15,776 bases of DNA, from the NCBI GenBank assembly GCA_964482535.1, contig CAYZXU010000055.1, positions 1-15,776 of the forward strand. Direction: 5' to 3'. The DNA comes from CAYZXU01 sp964482535 (GTDB lineage: Bacteria; Desulfobacterota; Desulfobacteria; Desulfobacterales; BuS5). Of the stretch, positions 1 through 6,065 are shown in pieces. A model generated the notes under the pieces. That model did not search any database. It was not told the origin of the DNA and saw only the letters and a program-made list of their open reading frames with translations. The position numbers and the translations under genes are program-made. How positions within the stretch are numbered: the stretch's first letter is position 1; each line of letters begins with the position of its first letter.

Positions 1-315
1 GATGAGAGTTTACACTACAAGGAATTATTTGACAGCAAAGTCTTTTATCAAAGAAGTCTTAAAATATTGTGAAAAACAAGCCAAAATTTGTTGTTGATAA
101 AGCTCCCTGATTGAGAAGAGCTCTTGAGAGTTTAAATTTGCAATTCAAACACGAAATCTTTCGGAAAGAGAAGTCTCATTGAAGCAGTTTTCAGCTCGTT
201 CAAACAGAGAATTAAAATTTTCTTCTATCCAATTACGGCTAAAAATCCTGTAAAAAACTGGAATTTATTCTGTAAAATTATGCTATGCTATAATCATTTA
301 AGGTGGTTAAGCTGA
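1..315 (+). pseudogene. DDE transposase C-terminal remnant (IS6/IS240-like), decayed
   Basis: Reading across three frames gives the C-terminal ~100 residues of a DDE-type transposase. Segments are RVYTTRNYLTAKSFIKEVL, then FVVDKAP followed by a stop and LRRALESLNL, then RSLIEAVFSSFKQRIKIFF and NPVKNWNLF, ending YNHLRW-LS and TGA at 313-315. The VVD aspartate and the glutamate of SLIEAVF are likely the last two catalytic acids. Lesions: one extra A in the A run at 72-76 (frame 2 to 0), an in-frame TGA at 108-110 where Trp is expected, and an extra T near 158-161 (frame 0 to 1). The 5' part lies outside the window. The IS6/IS240 family assignment rests on motif resemblance only. No terminal inverted repeat was recognised downstream. 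Confidence 0.8.
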
Positions 316-340
316 CAGGGCTTATGGAAGTATCATAAAT

Positions 341-352
341 TTTATAAAAAAA
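341..352 (+). promoter_or_regulatory. Candidate TATA box for the membrane-protein pseudogene
   Basis: TTTATAAAAAAA in a very AT-rich stretch between the transposase remnant and the ATG at 417. Predicted transcription start is near 372. A GGTGATGG sequence at 388-395 could be the ribosome site, although its spacing to the ATG is long. Confidence 0.35.
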
Positions 353-416
353 TATTTTATAAAGATGATATACTAATATGTCTTATAGGTGATGGAAAAT
401 AAACAATAACGTCAAA

Positions 417-770
417 ATGAGAAGCGTAGCCATGAAAAGTATTAAGTATACGCTTATGCTGTTGTTAATTCTAAATTTTATACTGCCACTAATTACCTTT
501 GTAGTAAACCAAGAGGCATGTTTTTTTGTTATAAACTCAGTGGAATAAAAGCTTCTTGCTGGCTATTAACAAATGTTATTATCGGATTAATACTTGCTTA
601 TTCTTTACTCAAAGACATAGAGTATAGTTTTTTAGCTGCGTACATATTTTTTAATGTTGTTAATTTCATAAATGTTATGATCATCCCCCTGCAGGTAAGA
701 CATACTCTCCTTTCTACTCCTTAGGACTTATCTTATCTCTGATCGGAGTTGTATCAGAGGTGAGAAAATA
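417..770 (+). pseudogene. Small multi-pass membrane protein, two frameshifts
   Basis: The start is ATG 417 or ATG 432. Frame 0 encodes a hydrophobic N-terminal segment (KYTLMLLLILNFILPLITFVV) and hits TAA at 546. Restoring one T in the T7 run at 521-527 continues into frame 2, with two more membrane segments (LLTNVIIGLILAYSLL and AAYIFFNVVNFINVMII). Restoring one C in the C5 run at 685-689 continues into frame 1, reading IIPPAGKTYSPFYSLGLILS and ending EVRK at TAA 768-770. The repaired protein has about 118 residues and four transmembrane segments. Both lesions are single-base losses in homopolymers, so sequencing error cannot be excluded here, although flanking genes are also decayed. I do not recognise the family. 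It lies just upstream of the small gene at 774. Confidence 0.65.
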
Positions 771-773
771 AAT

Positions 774-950
774 GTGAGAGGTACTTTCAAACCAACCTTA
801 GGGAAGTTATTGCTAACAATAGTTCTAATCTTACCAAACTTTGCTCATTGGAGTTGTCGCTTAGAGCCACCTTGCCAAGCTGAATATAAAATTCACTTAG
901 GTTACTGGGCATTATTGCTTCAAACTGGTATTGTAATTCCAAAATGCTAA
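774..950 (+). CDS. 58-residue secreted or membrane protein, GTG start
   Basis: This short intact frame begins GTG at 774 and ends TAA 948-950. A strong ribosome site GAGGTGAG (757-764) lies inside the end of the upstream pseudogene, nine bases before the start, which implies translational coupling. The competing ATG at 772 is followed at once by TGA. The protein begins basic (RGTFKPTLGK) and has one hydrophobic segment, LLLTIVLILPNF. It carries three cysteines (SCRLEPPC and the C-terminal Cys) and a second moderately hydrophobic stretch, WALLLQTGIVI. This looks like a signal-anchored small protein; its function is unknown. Position and ribosome site suggest it was the distal gene of a two-gene unit with the frameshifted membrane protein. 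Confidence 0.6.
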   Translation: MRGTFKPTLGKLLLTIVLILPNFAHWSCRLEPPCQAEYKIHLGYWALLLQTGIVIPKC

Positions 951-1044
951 GTATCACTTATTTTCATTTCTAGCCTTTAAGTTTAATATTCGCCTATTCA
1001 ACTTCTTACATACTTTACACTAAAATTATTCGGAGGTTGAGAAA

Positions 1045-1227
1045 ATGAAAAGGGTATTGGTTAGCATTCCAGATGGTGCTTGGGAAATAATCGAAAAAAG
1101 CTTAAAGGAAAAATTAGAGAGGGATTCAGAGATAATAAGGAATATCGTTTTGGTTTACTTGTCTGAGAAAGATTATTTGAAGAAAAAGGGTGAGTGGAAA
1201 TGGCAAAGGAAAACCTTGAGGAAGTGA
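1045..1227 (+). CDS. Small RHH/CopG-like protein
   Basis: A 60-residue protein starting at ATG 1045 behind GGAGGTTGA (1032-1040). The pattern is a short beta strand (RVLVSIPDGAWEII) followed by two predicted helices (KSLKEKLER and EIIRNIVLVYLSEKDYL), as in ribbon-helix-helix DNA-binding proteins. The C-terminus is basic (KKKGEWKWQRKTLRK). The last 28 bases overlap the next gene, so the C-terminal tail is encoded by sequence that also carries the downstream ribosome site GGTGAG and start. A DNA-binding or regulatory role is inferred from fold resemblance only. It is the first gene of a three-gene operon with the YbaK protein and a coiled-coil peptide. A weak TATA-like TTTAATATTC lies near 980-989. 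Confidence 0.65.
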   Translation: MKRVLVSIPDGAWEIIEKSLKEKLERDSEIIRNIVLVYLSEKDYLKKKGEWKWQRKTLRK

Positions 1228-1649
1228 TTAGAAAATTAGGTGGGGAAATAATAAATGTAGGAAAACCTGTTAAAACTGTAGAACAAGCTGTTAAAGCAAC
1301 AGGTTCAAGACCAAGACAAATAATAAAGTCTCTACTTTTTATATCCGAAAAAGAAGGGCCAATACTTGTTATAGTGGATGGTGAATCAAAAGTTGATCTT
1401 AATAAGCTTGCAAAAATTTTTGGTAAAGTTAGGCTTGCAACACCTGAAGAAGTTAAGCAAATAACAGGTTTTGAAGTAGGAGCTGTGCCACCAGTTGGAG
1501 TAAAAGTTAAGACAATAGTGGATCCAAAAGTTCTTGAAAACAAATTTGTGATTGGTGGCGGAGGAAGAATAGATAGGTTATCAAAACTTAACCCAGAGAA
1601 AATAGTGGAATATCAGAAGGCAATAATAGTTGATGTTAAGGTGAAATAA
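1200..1649 (+). CDS. YbaK/ProX-family aminoacyl-tRNA deacylase
   Basis: A 149-residue protein of the YbaK/EbsC family, which hydrolyses mischarged aminoacyl-tRNA in trans. Family features visible here are VEQAVKATGSRPRQIIKSLLF near the N-terminus (the ligand-pocket lysine region), the central strand ILVIVDGESKVDLNKLAKIF, LATPEEVKQITGFEVGAVPPVG, and a late glycine-rich FVIGGGGR. The length is typical for a stand-alone domain. The frame is open from GTG 1194, but ATG 1200 is preferred: GGTGAG at 1189-1194 gives a five-base spacer and would overlap the GTG. The substrate tRNA (Cys-tRNAPro, Ala-tRNAPro or other) cannot be decided from the sequence. It overlaps the RHH gene upstream and is followed one base later by a 38-residue gene. 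Confidence 0.88.
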   Translation: MAKENLEEVIRKLGGEIINVGKPVKTVEQAVKATGSRPRQIIKSLLFISEKEGPILVIVDGESKVDLNKLAKIFGKVRLATPEEVKQITGFEVGAVPPVGVKVKTIVDPKVLENKFVIGGGGRIDRLSKLNPEKIVEYQKAIIVDVKVK

Positions 1650-1650
1650 A

Positions 1651-1767
1651 ATGACAAAGAAAAAAGAAATTAAGGAACTAAAAGAGGAAATAGAACTATT
1701 GGAGGATATGCTTTCTGCATTAGTTGAATTGCTTGAAGAGAAAGGAGTTTTGAAATGTGAAGAGTAG
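1651..1767 (+). CDS. 38-residue charged coiled-coil peptide
   Basis: ATG 1651 lies one base after the TAA of the YbaK gene. An AAGGTGAAA ribosome site (1638-1646) sits inside that gene's end. The product is highly charged (KKKEIKELKEEIELLEDMLS, then ALVELLEEKGVLKCEE) with leucines spaced as a single amphipathic or coiled-coil helix and one cysteine near the end. It is probably real because of the coupling, the ribosome site and the strongly amphipathic pattern. No family is recognised. It may act as an oligomerisation or partner peptide for a neighbour, but that is a guess. Confidence 0.55.
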   Translation: MTKKKEIKELKEEIELLEDMLSALVELLEEKGVLKCEE

Positions 1768-1777
1768 GGGAAGAAGA

Positions 1778-2566
1778 TTAAGGAGAAGATAAAAAGTGAA
1801 AAGTTGAGAAAGGTTTGATTATATAGTTTAGTTTCTCTTTTAGAATTTCTGGTAATTTCTTGGGACCTTTTCTCACTACCCATCTTGTATTGGCATCTTC
1901 GGAGCTTGCATATCTTTGCAAAAATTCATAAGTAGCTTTTGGATCTTTCTTCGAAATTTCTCTTAAAGCCCAAGCGATTGCTTTTCTAACATCTTTATCT
2001 TTTTGCATTAATTTCTTAACAATTTCTAAGCAAAGCTTTGCTTCGTTTGATTTAGCTCTTATGTAGGGTGCAATAGTTGTCATAGCAAGCCTTCTTACCC
2101 ATTTATTCTTTGAGCTAGCCCATTTTTTGAGTAGTTGAAATGTTTCTTTCTTATTCTGCTTTGCTAAATTTACAAAAACTCTTAACGCTAAAGCATCAAC
2201 TGTCTCCCAATCTTTTAAATCATTTAAAACATTTAACACAAATCTTTTCGAATTTTCATAATCTTTTTTGGAAATCTCACTTAAAGTATTAATAGCAACA
2301 TATCTTTCATATGCCATTAGCATTTTCAAAAGATAGCTTCCAAAGTTTTAGCAATCGTTCAAACTTCCAACTTTCCTTAGCAATAAGCTTTCCAAGTTCT
2401 TTACATACAGAATTTAGAATGGGTGTTCTGACTATATTTAGCTTTCCTGTCCTTTCTTTTTCCAAGCTTTTCAAAAGTAAATTTTTGAACTCGATTAATT
2501 CATTCTCTTCATCATCAATTCATAAAGCGAGAATACCAATTTTGTTATTTCTTCATCTATATTCAT
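1778..2566 (-). pseudogene. AlkD-like HEAT-repeat DNA alkylation repair protein, two frameshifts
   Basis: The frame from about 2329 down to 1778 encodes helical repeats typical of the DNA alkylation repair (AlkD-type, PF08713-like) fold, including ALALRVFVNLAKQNKKETF, KNKWVRRLAMTTIAPYI and KDVRKAIAWALREISKKDP. The N-terminus is split. ATG 2566 opens MNIDEEITKLVFSLYEL. A frameshift near 2514-2520 moves to DDEENELIEFKNLLLKSLEK, which continues to LLKLWKLSFEN, and a second near 2310-2325 restores the first frame at AYERYVAINTLSEI. Without repair the first frame stops at TAA 2495-2497. The repaired length is about 260 residues, normal for the family. The start lies 10 bases beyond the stop of the radical SAM pseudogene, so the two were coupled. 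A truncated product from an internal Met is possible but would lack the N-terminal helices. Confidence 0.8.
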
Positions 2567-2576
2567 TTTAATCACA

Positions 2577-3450
2577 TCACAAGATCTTGTACCTTGTTCC
2601 AGATTTTTCACAAAATTCTTTTGATTTTTCTTCAAGTCTTAGCTGATAAGCCTTGCTTGGTTGATTGAAAATTTTAAAAAGCTTCTTATACTTTGGTAGC
2701 AGTTCTGGAAAAATATTTCTCAAGAAGTTTATAGTAAAGATCTTTTCTAATGCCGTATAAGATTAAAGCTCCTACAAATACGTAATCAGCTTGAAATTCC
2801 TTAGCAACTTTTATCATTTCTTCTAGTTGCTCATCTGAATCTGAAATGAAAGGTAAAACTGGAATATAAGCTATGCCTGCATAAAAGCCATGATTTTTAA
2901 TCTTCTGCAGTGTTTCCGGCCTTTCTTTTGGTTTTGGAGCATTTAGCTCAAAGATCTTTGCAATTTTTTCATCTAAGGTTAAGAAAGAAAAAGTTACTAG
3001 CGTGCATGTTTCAACTTTTCTAAATCCTTTGGCAAAATTGCATTTTCATCAATTTTTTAGCAAATCTAGATCCCTTAAAAATTAAAGTTGATTTCGTTAA
3101 GCAATGGACCAGAAATTTAAATCTAGCAATAACTTCTAAGCACTTTCTTGTAAGCTTGTATTTCTTTTCAATATACATCCACGGCTCAGTAGCTGAGCTT
3201 AAAGCAATGAAGTCATACTCCTTTCTTTTAGTTCTCCTTAGCAACTCCTTTTCAAGCAAAGCTGGAGCATTTATCTTCGCTGCTAAGCCTTGTTTCATGT
3301 TTTCCCCATATTTACTGCCACGAATATAGCAATGGATGCAATTGAAATCACAAAGTTGATAAGGATTTTAAAAGAGTAATCATCTAAGGACAATTCATCC
3401 CTTTTCCTATACTTGTTAAGGATTGTCTTAGCAAGGATAGCCTTTACCAT
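2577..3450 (-). pseudogene. SplB-like radical SAM protein, at least five frameshifts
   Basis: The start is ATG at 3450 (MVKAILAKTILNKYRKRDEL) and the stop is TGA 2577-2579 (SGTRYKIL). Stitching frames gives a radical SAM protein of about 290 residues related to spore-photoproduct-lyase-type (SplB) proteins. The cluster motif is CDFNCIHCY (Cx3Cx2C, near 3329-3355), followed by GENMKQGLAAKINAPALLEK, YDFIALSSATEPWMYIEKKY and KFLVHCLTKS. The middle reads ETCTLVTFSFLTLDEKIAKI, HGFYAGIAYIPVLPFISDSD and YVFVGALILYGIRKDLYY. Frame changes fall near 3364-3374, 3071-3085, 3047-3062, 3010-3030 and 2708-2713. The cysteine ligands survive but no long frame remains, so function is lost. Substrate is unknown. 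Confidence 0.85.
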
Positions 3451-3494
3451 ATTTTATTTTACCTAAAAATAAAATTATGGGGGAATGGCAGACA

Positions 3495-3646
3495 TCATTC
3501 TTCTTTTTCCTTTTCTCTTCGTTCAAAAGCCTTAGCTGGGCATTATTCAACTGGCATATTGCTGGTACCTGATGTCCAAAGCAATCTCTCTTTGTCTCAT
3601 CTATTGGTTTGTAGTACTTACAATCCTTGCATGTATATTTCTTCAC
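3495..3646 (-). pseudogene. Small Cys-rich (Fe-S-like) protein, frameshift plus stop
   Basis: GTG at 3646, behind a GGTGGT-type ribosome site, opens KKYTCKDCKYYKPIDE, TKRDCFGHQVPA. Restoring one base at the GCAATATG junction (for example GCA GAT ATG) gives MPVE, then an in-frame TAA where Gln fits, then CPAKAFERREKEKEE and TGA at 3495-3497. The repaired protein has about 50 residues and the pattern CxxC...DCFG...CPAKAF. This resembles the small HiPIP-like subunits or domains associated with glycyl-radical enzymes such as benzylsuccinate synthase beta; that resemblance is tentative. The unrepaired frame runs on to 3428 with unrelated residues. It overlaps the end of the upstream DUF3795-like gene by four bases. 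Confidence 0.65.
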
Positions 3647-3909
3647 CCATTCTTACCACCTGCCTTGCTAAAAGAAAATTCTACTTTTTCAAAGATTTTA
3701 CAAGGAGACTCTTCGCAATCTTTGGAGCAGAATGCGATACCGTTCTTTGTTGCACATTCTAGTACGGGGCAAAGGGTACCTATGTTCTTCAAGAATTCTA
3801 CTTTTTTCTTAGCTTCAGGTGTGTTTCCTGCTACACAGCCCTAGCAGATACCTTTGTTTTTCGGCACACATACATCACAACATATTCCATAGGCACCAAC
3901 TTGCATCAT
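3643..3909 (-). pseudogene. DUF3795-like Cys-rich protein with one in-frame TAG
   Basis: ATG 3909 is preceded by GAGGTGATAG. The frame runs 88 codons to TGA 3643-3645 with a single interruption, TAG at 3841-3843 (codon 23). The residues are MMQVGAYGICCDVCVPKNKG, then IC, stop, GCVAGNTPEAKKKVEFLK, NIGTLCPVLECATKNGIAFC, and SKDCEESPCKIFEK. There are about ten cysteines in CCxxC, C-stop-GC, C...C, C...C and C...C groups, as in DUF3795-type putative metal-binding proteins. The interrupted codon was probably Trp or Leu. This is the least damaged of the four broken genes in the operon. A shorter product from an internal start would lose the first cysteine group. Confidence 0.75.
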
Positions 3910-3925
3910 CTTCTATCACCTCTCT

Positions 3926-4162
3926 TTAATTTTTAAAAAATTCTTCATCCTCTTGAATCAAGAACATGAGTTCATCCATTTTATCGAGTTTAATTAGAGT
4001 TAATCCAGCCTTATCCTTTCTTTTAAGAACTAACGGTTTATCTCCAGCTTTAATATCTAAATCCCTTCTCACATCAACAGGAATGGCTATTTGTCCCTTC
4101 TTACTTACAGTAACTACACCATAAACAATCCTTTGCTTTGAACAAGCTCCTTTTGACCTCAT
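3926..4162 (-). CDS. AbrB/SpoVT-type transcriptional regulator
   Basis: A 78-residue swapped-hairpin AbrB-type DNA-binding protein. The diagnostic core is VVTVSKKGQIAIPVDVRRDL followed by DIKAGDKPLVLKRKDKAGLTLIKL, and a short acidic C-terminus (LMFLIQEDEEFF). ATG 4162 is preceded by GGTGATGTC. The frame is intact, unlike the four genes downstream in the same orientation, which begin only 17 bases past its stop. It was presumably the local regulator of that operon. A perfect 18-bp tandem repeat in its own promoter region (4189-4224) is a good candidate for its operator, so autoregulation is likely but inferred. It could also be a MazE-type antitoxin, but no toxin gene lies next to it. Confidence 0.85.
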   Translation of the reverse strand: MRSKGACSKQRIVYGVVTVSKKGQIAIPVDVRRDLDIKAGDKPLVLKRKDKAGLTLIKLDKMDELMFLIQEDEEFFKN

Positions 4163-4188
4163 GACATCACCAAATTTGTAAGATTTTT

Positions 4189-4224
4189 CTTACTTATTTT
4201 ACACATCTTACTTATTTTACACAT
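4189..4224 (-). repeat. Perfect 18-bp tandem repeat in the abrB-type promoter (candidate operator)
   Basis: CTTACTTATTTTACACAT occurs twice head to tail at 4189-4206 and 4207-4224. On the minus strand each unit reads ATGTGTAAAATAAGTAAG and includes a TATA-like TAAAATA. A further GTAAG...CTTAC inverted pair (4178-4193) overlaps the first unit. The position is 27-62 bp upstream of the AbrB-type start and 83-118 bp upstream of fbp. This fits a dimeric or tetrameric repressor site. Confidence 0.7.
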
Positions 4225-4282
4225 TTTGAATATTTAAAATTCGAAGTACCAACAATAAGTTAACAGAACTCTAAATCGACAA

Positions 4283-4292
4283 TTTAAAATAT
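4283..4292 (+). promoter_or_regulatory. TATA box for fbp (leaderless)
   Basis: TTTAAAATAT is centred about 26 bp upstream of ATG 4313. This puts the predicted transcription start at that ATG, and no ribosome site is visible, so a leaderless mRNA is likely. Confidence 0.55.
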
Positions 4293-4312
4293 CTTAGACT
4301 TAAAAAATGATT

Positions 4313-5428
4313 ATGAGTGAGAAAATTACTGTTAGCGTTATAAAGGCGGATATAGGAAGCGTTGCTGGGCATAGTGTTGTTCCAGACGAGATAAAAGCTT
4401 TAGCTGAGAGATTACTTAAGAATGCAAAGAAGAAGGGAATAATAATCGATTTTAGAGTTTTTAACGCTGGTGATGACTTAGAATTAGTGATGACGCACAG
4501 AAAGGGTGTTGACAGTGAGGATATACACGGCTTAGCTTGGGAGACCTTTAAGGCCTGTGCTGAGAAGGCTAAGGAGATGAAACTCTATGCAGCTGGGCAA
4601 GATCTTCTTAAAGAGGCTTTCTCAGGAAACATTAGAGGTTTGGGGCCTGGTGTGGCTGAAATGGAGTTTACTGAAAGACCTGCAGAGCCCATAATCGTAT
4701 TTATGATGGATAAGACCGAGCCGGGTGCCTTTAACTTGCCAATATTCAAGATATTTGCCGATCCCTTCAATACCGCTGGATTGGTTATAGATCCATCAAT
4801 GCACAACGGTTTCAGATTTGAAATATGGGATATAAAGGAACACAAGAGGGTTATAATGAACTCTCCAGAGGAGATGTATGACATACTTGCTCTGATCGGT
4901 AGTAAGGGTAGGTACGTCATTAAGAGGGTTTATCCCAAGGAGGGTGGCAAGTTGCCAGCAGATGAGCCAGTTGCTGTGATAAGTACAGAAAAGTTGTTTG
5001 AAATCGCTGGAGAGTACGTTGGGAAGGATGATCCAGTAGCAATTGTTAGGGCACAATCTGGATTACCAGCTGTTGGTGAAGTGCTTGAGGCATTTGCGTT
5101 TCCACATTTGGTTAGTGGATGGATGAGAGGTAGTCACAATGGACCAATAATGCCTGTTCCATTCAGGTACAGTAAATGTACGAGGTTTGATGGTCCACCG
5201 AGAGTAATTGCTGCAGGATTCCAGCTTTCAAACGGAAAGCTGATTGGACCAGTTGATCTCTTCGACGATCCAGCGTTCGAGTATACGAGGATGAAGGCGA
5301 TGGAAATATGTGACTACATCAGAAGACACGGGCCATTTGAACCGCATAGACTTCCACATGAGGAGATGGAATACACGACACTTCCAAAAGTTCTTAAGAA
5401 GCTTAAAGATCGTTTTGAGAAAATCTAA
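4313..5428 (+). CDS. fbp: Fructose-1,6-bisphosphate aldolase/phosphatase (archaeal class V)
   Basis: The bifunctional gluconeogenic enzyme of archaea condenses triose phosphates and dephosphorylates fructose 1,6-bisphosphate in the cytoplasm. The family signature is complete: N-terminal ITVSVIKADIGSVAGH with Mg-binding Asp and His, DDLELVMTHRKG, DIHGLAWETF, IIVFMMDKTEPGAFN, GRYVIKRVYPKEGG (the region holding the Schiff-base lysine in characterised homologues), FPHLVSGWMRGSHNGPIMPV and the C-terminal TRFDGPPRV, DPAFEYTRMKA and LPHEEMEYTTLP. From ATG 4313 it has 371 residues, a normal length. The frame is open from ATG 4307 (adding Met-Ile), but MSEKITVSV matches the usual N-terminus and fits the TATA spacing. 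It diverges from the AbrB-type gene, sharing a 150-bp AT-rich intergenic region. Confidence 0.96.
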   Translation: MSEKITVSVIKADIGSVAGHSVVPDEIKALAERLLKNAKKKGIIIDFRVFNAGDDLELVMTHRKGVDSEDIHGLAWETFKACAEKAKEMKLYAAGQDLLKEAFSGNIRGLGPGVAEMEFTERPAEPIIVFMMDKTEPGAFNLPIFKIFADPFNTAGLVIDPSMHNGFRFEIWDIKEHKRVIMNSPEEMYDILALIGSKGRYVIKRVYPKEGGKLPADEPVAVISTEKLFEIAGEYVGKDDPVAIVRAQSGLPAVGEVLEAFAFPHLVSGWMRGSHNGPIMPVPFRYSKCTRFDGPPRVIAAGFQLSNGKLIGPVDLFDDPAFEYTRMKAMEICDYIRRHGPFEPHRLPHEEMEYTTLPKVLKKLKDRFEKI

Positions 5429-5434
5429 TTTTTT

Positions 5435-5653
5435 ATGGACGAAAAGTTCTTAGGTGTATCCTTAATTTTTCTTGGAATTCTTCTAATATTGGTCGGTTTA
5501 GTGATCTATTTCATTCCAAAGATAGCCGAGTTGAAGGATAACCCGTTGATAATTTTACCTTTGAAGAAGAATGGATTTTTCATCGGTTTTTCACCTCTGC
5601 TCTTCTTGATACTATTGATAATTTACGTGCTCTTTCATATGCGTTATTCCTAA
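5435..5653 (+). CDS. Small two-helix membrane protein (DUF2905-like)
   Basis: A 72-residue protein with two transmembrane segments (LGVSLIFLGILLILVGLVIY and GFSPLLFLILLIIYVLF) joined by a loop IPKIAELKDNPLIILPLKKN. The two-helix hairpin with a short charged loop resembles the DUF2905 family, but its usual LPGDI motif is not obvious, so the assignment is tentative. It begins six bases after the fbp stop, across a T6 run, with no clear ribosome site. It could be co-transcribed with fbp. Its last 74 bases overlap tail-to-tail with the end of the DUF371 gene on the other strand, so one of the two C-termini may be less conserved. Confidence 0.55.
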   Translation: MDEKFLGVSLIFLGILLILVGLVIYFIPKIAELKDNPLIILPLKKNGFFIGFSPLLFLILLIIYVLFHMRYS

Positions 5654-6065
5654 TTGGATAAATGATAAAGAGGAGTTCAGTTTTTGGATCTTTCAAAAGT
5701 TCGACAATTTCCCTATCTATATCTCTCGCAGACTTATTCGATCTTACAGCTAACGTCCTATCACAAACGAAGTCACTCTTCCTCACAACTATATCGCTAT
5801 CATGACGAAATGTTAGCCTTGGATCGCCACAGGCAATGAGTACATCTTTTAAGTTGTAATCTGGTAGCACTATCTCAACTCTTATGGGATTTCCAGATTT
5901 GAGCCAAGCTTTCAAATCCCTACTTAAATCAGCTATGGACTTATCTGCTTTAACACCTATTATGCAATCTCCTCTTGGAGTAAGCTCCTTATCCTTTGTA
6001 ACTTCAAGTGTTGTTCTATGAGTTGCCCTTACGTTTGGATGTCCCCTTGCCACTACCACCTCCAC
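5580..6065 (-). CDS. DUF371 family protein
   Basis: A 161-residue archaeal DUF371 protein. The characteristic start is MEVVVARGHPNVRATHRTTL, followed by EVTKDKELTPRGDCIIGVKA. Later landmarks are DPRLTFRHDSDIVVRKSDF and RTLAVRSNKSARDIDREIVE. Function is unknown for the family. The frame is open from GTG 6071, but GTG 6065 is preferred because GGAGGT (6077-6072) would abut GTG 6071 and gives a six-base spacer to GTG 6065. That ribosome site and start lie inside the 3' end of the primase gene, an overlap of 50 bases. It is the last gene of the PCNA-PriL-DUF371 operon, which hints at a link to replication or repair, though that is context only. Confidence 0.9.
   Translation of the reverse strand: MEVVVARGHPNVRATHRTTLEVTKDKELTPRGDCIIGVKADKSIADLSRDLKAWLKSGNPIRVEIVLPDYNLKDVLIACGDPRLTFRHDSDIVVRKSDFVCDRTLAVRSNKSARDIDREIVELLKDPKTELLFIIYPIRNNAYERARKLSIVSRRAEVKNR

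Noticed and set aside
1061..1543. A 160-codon minus-strand frame opposite the RHH and YbaK genes.
   Set aside because: Its translation is low-complexity Ser/Phe/Pro-rich antisense sequence, and the plus strand carries a recognisable family with a ribosome site.
3559..3844. Plus-strand frames across the DUF3795-like region.
   Set aside because: The minus strand gives a cysteine-patterned protein with ribosome site and coupling to its neighbours; the plus frames have neither.
4189..4224. CRISPR-like array.
   Set aside because: Only two copies, directly adjacent with no spacers, and inside a promoter region.
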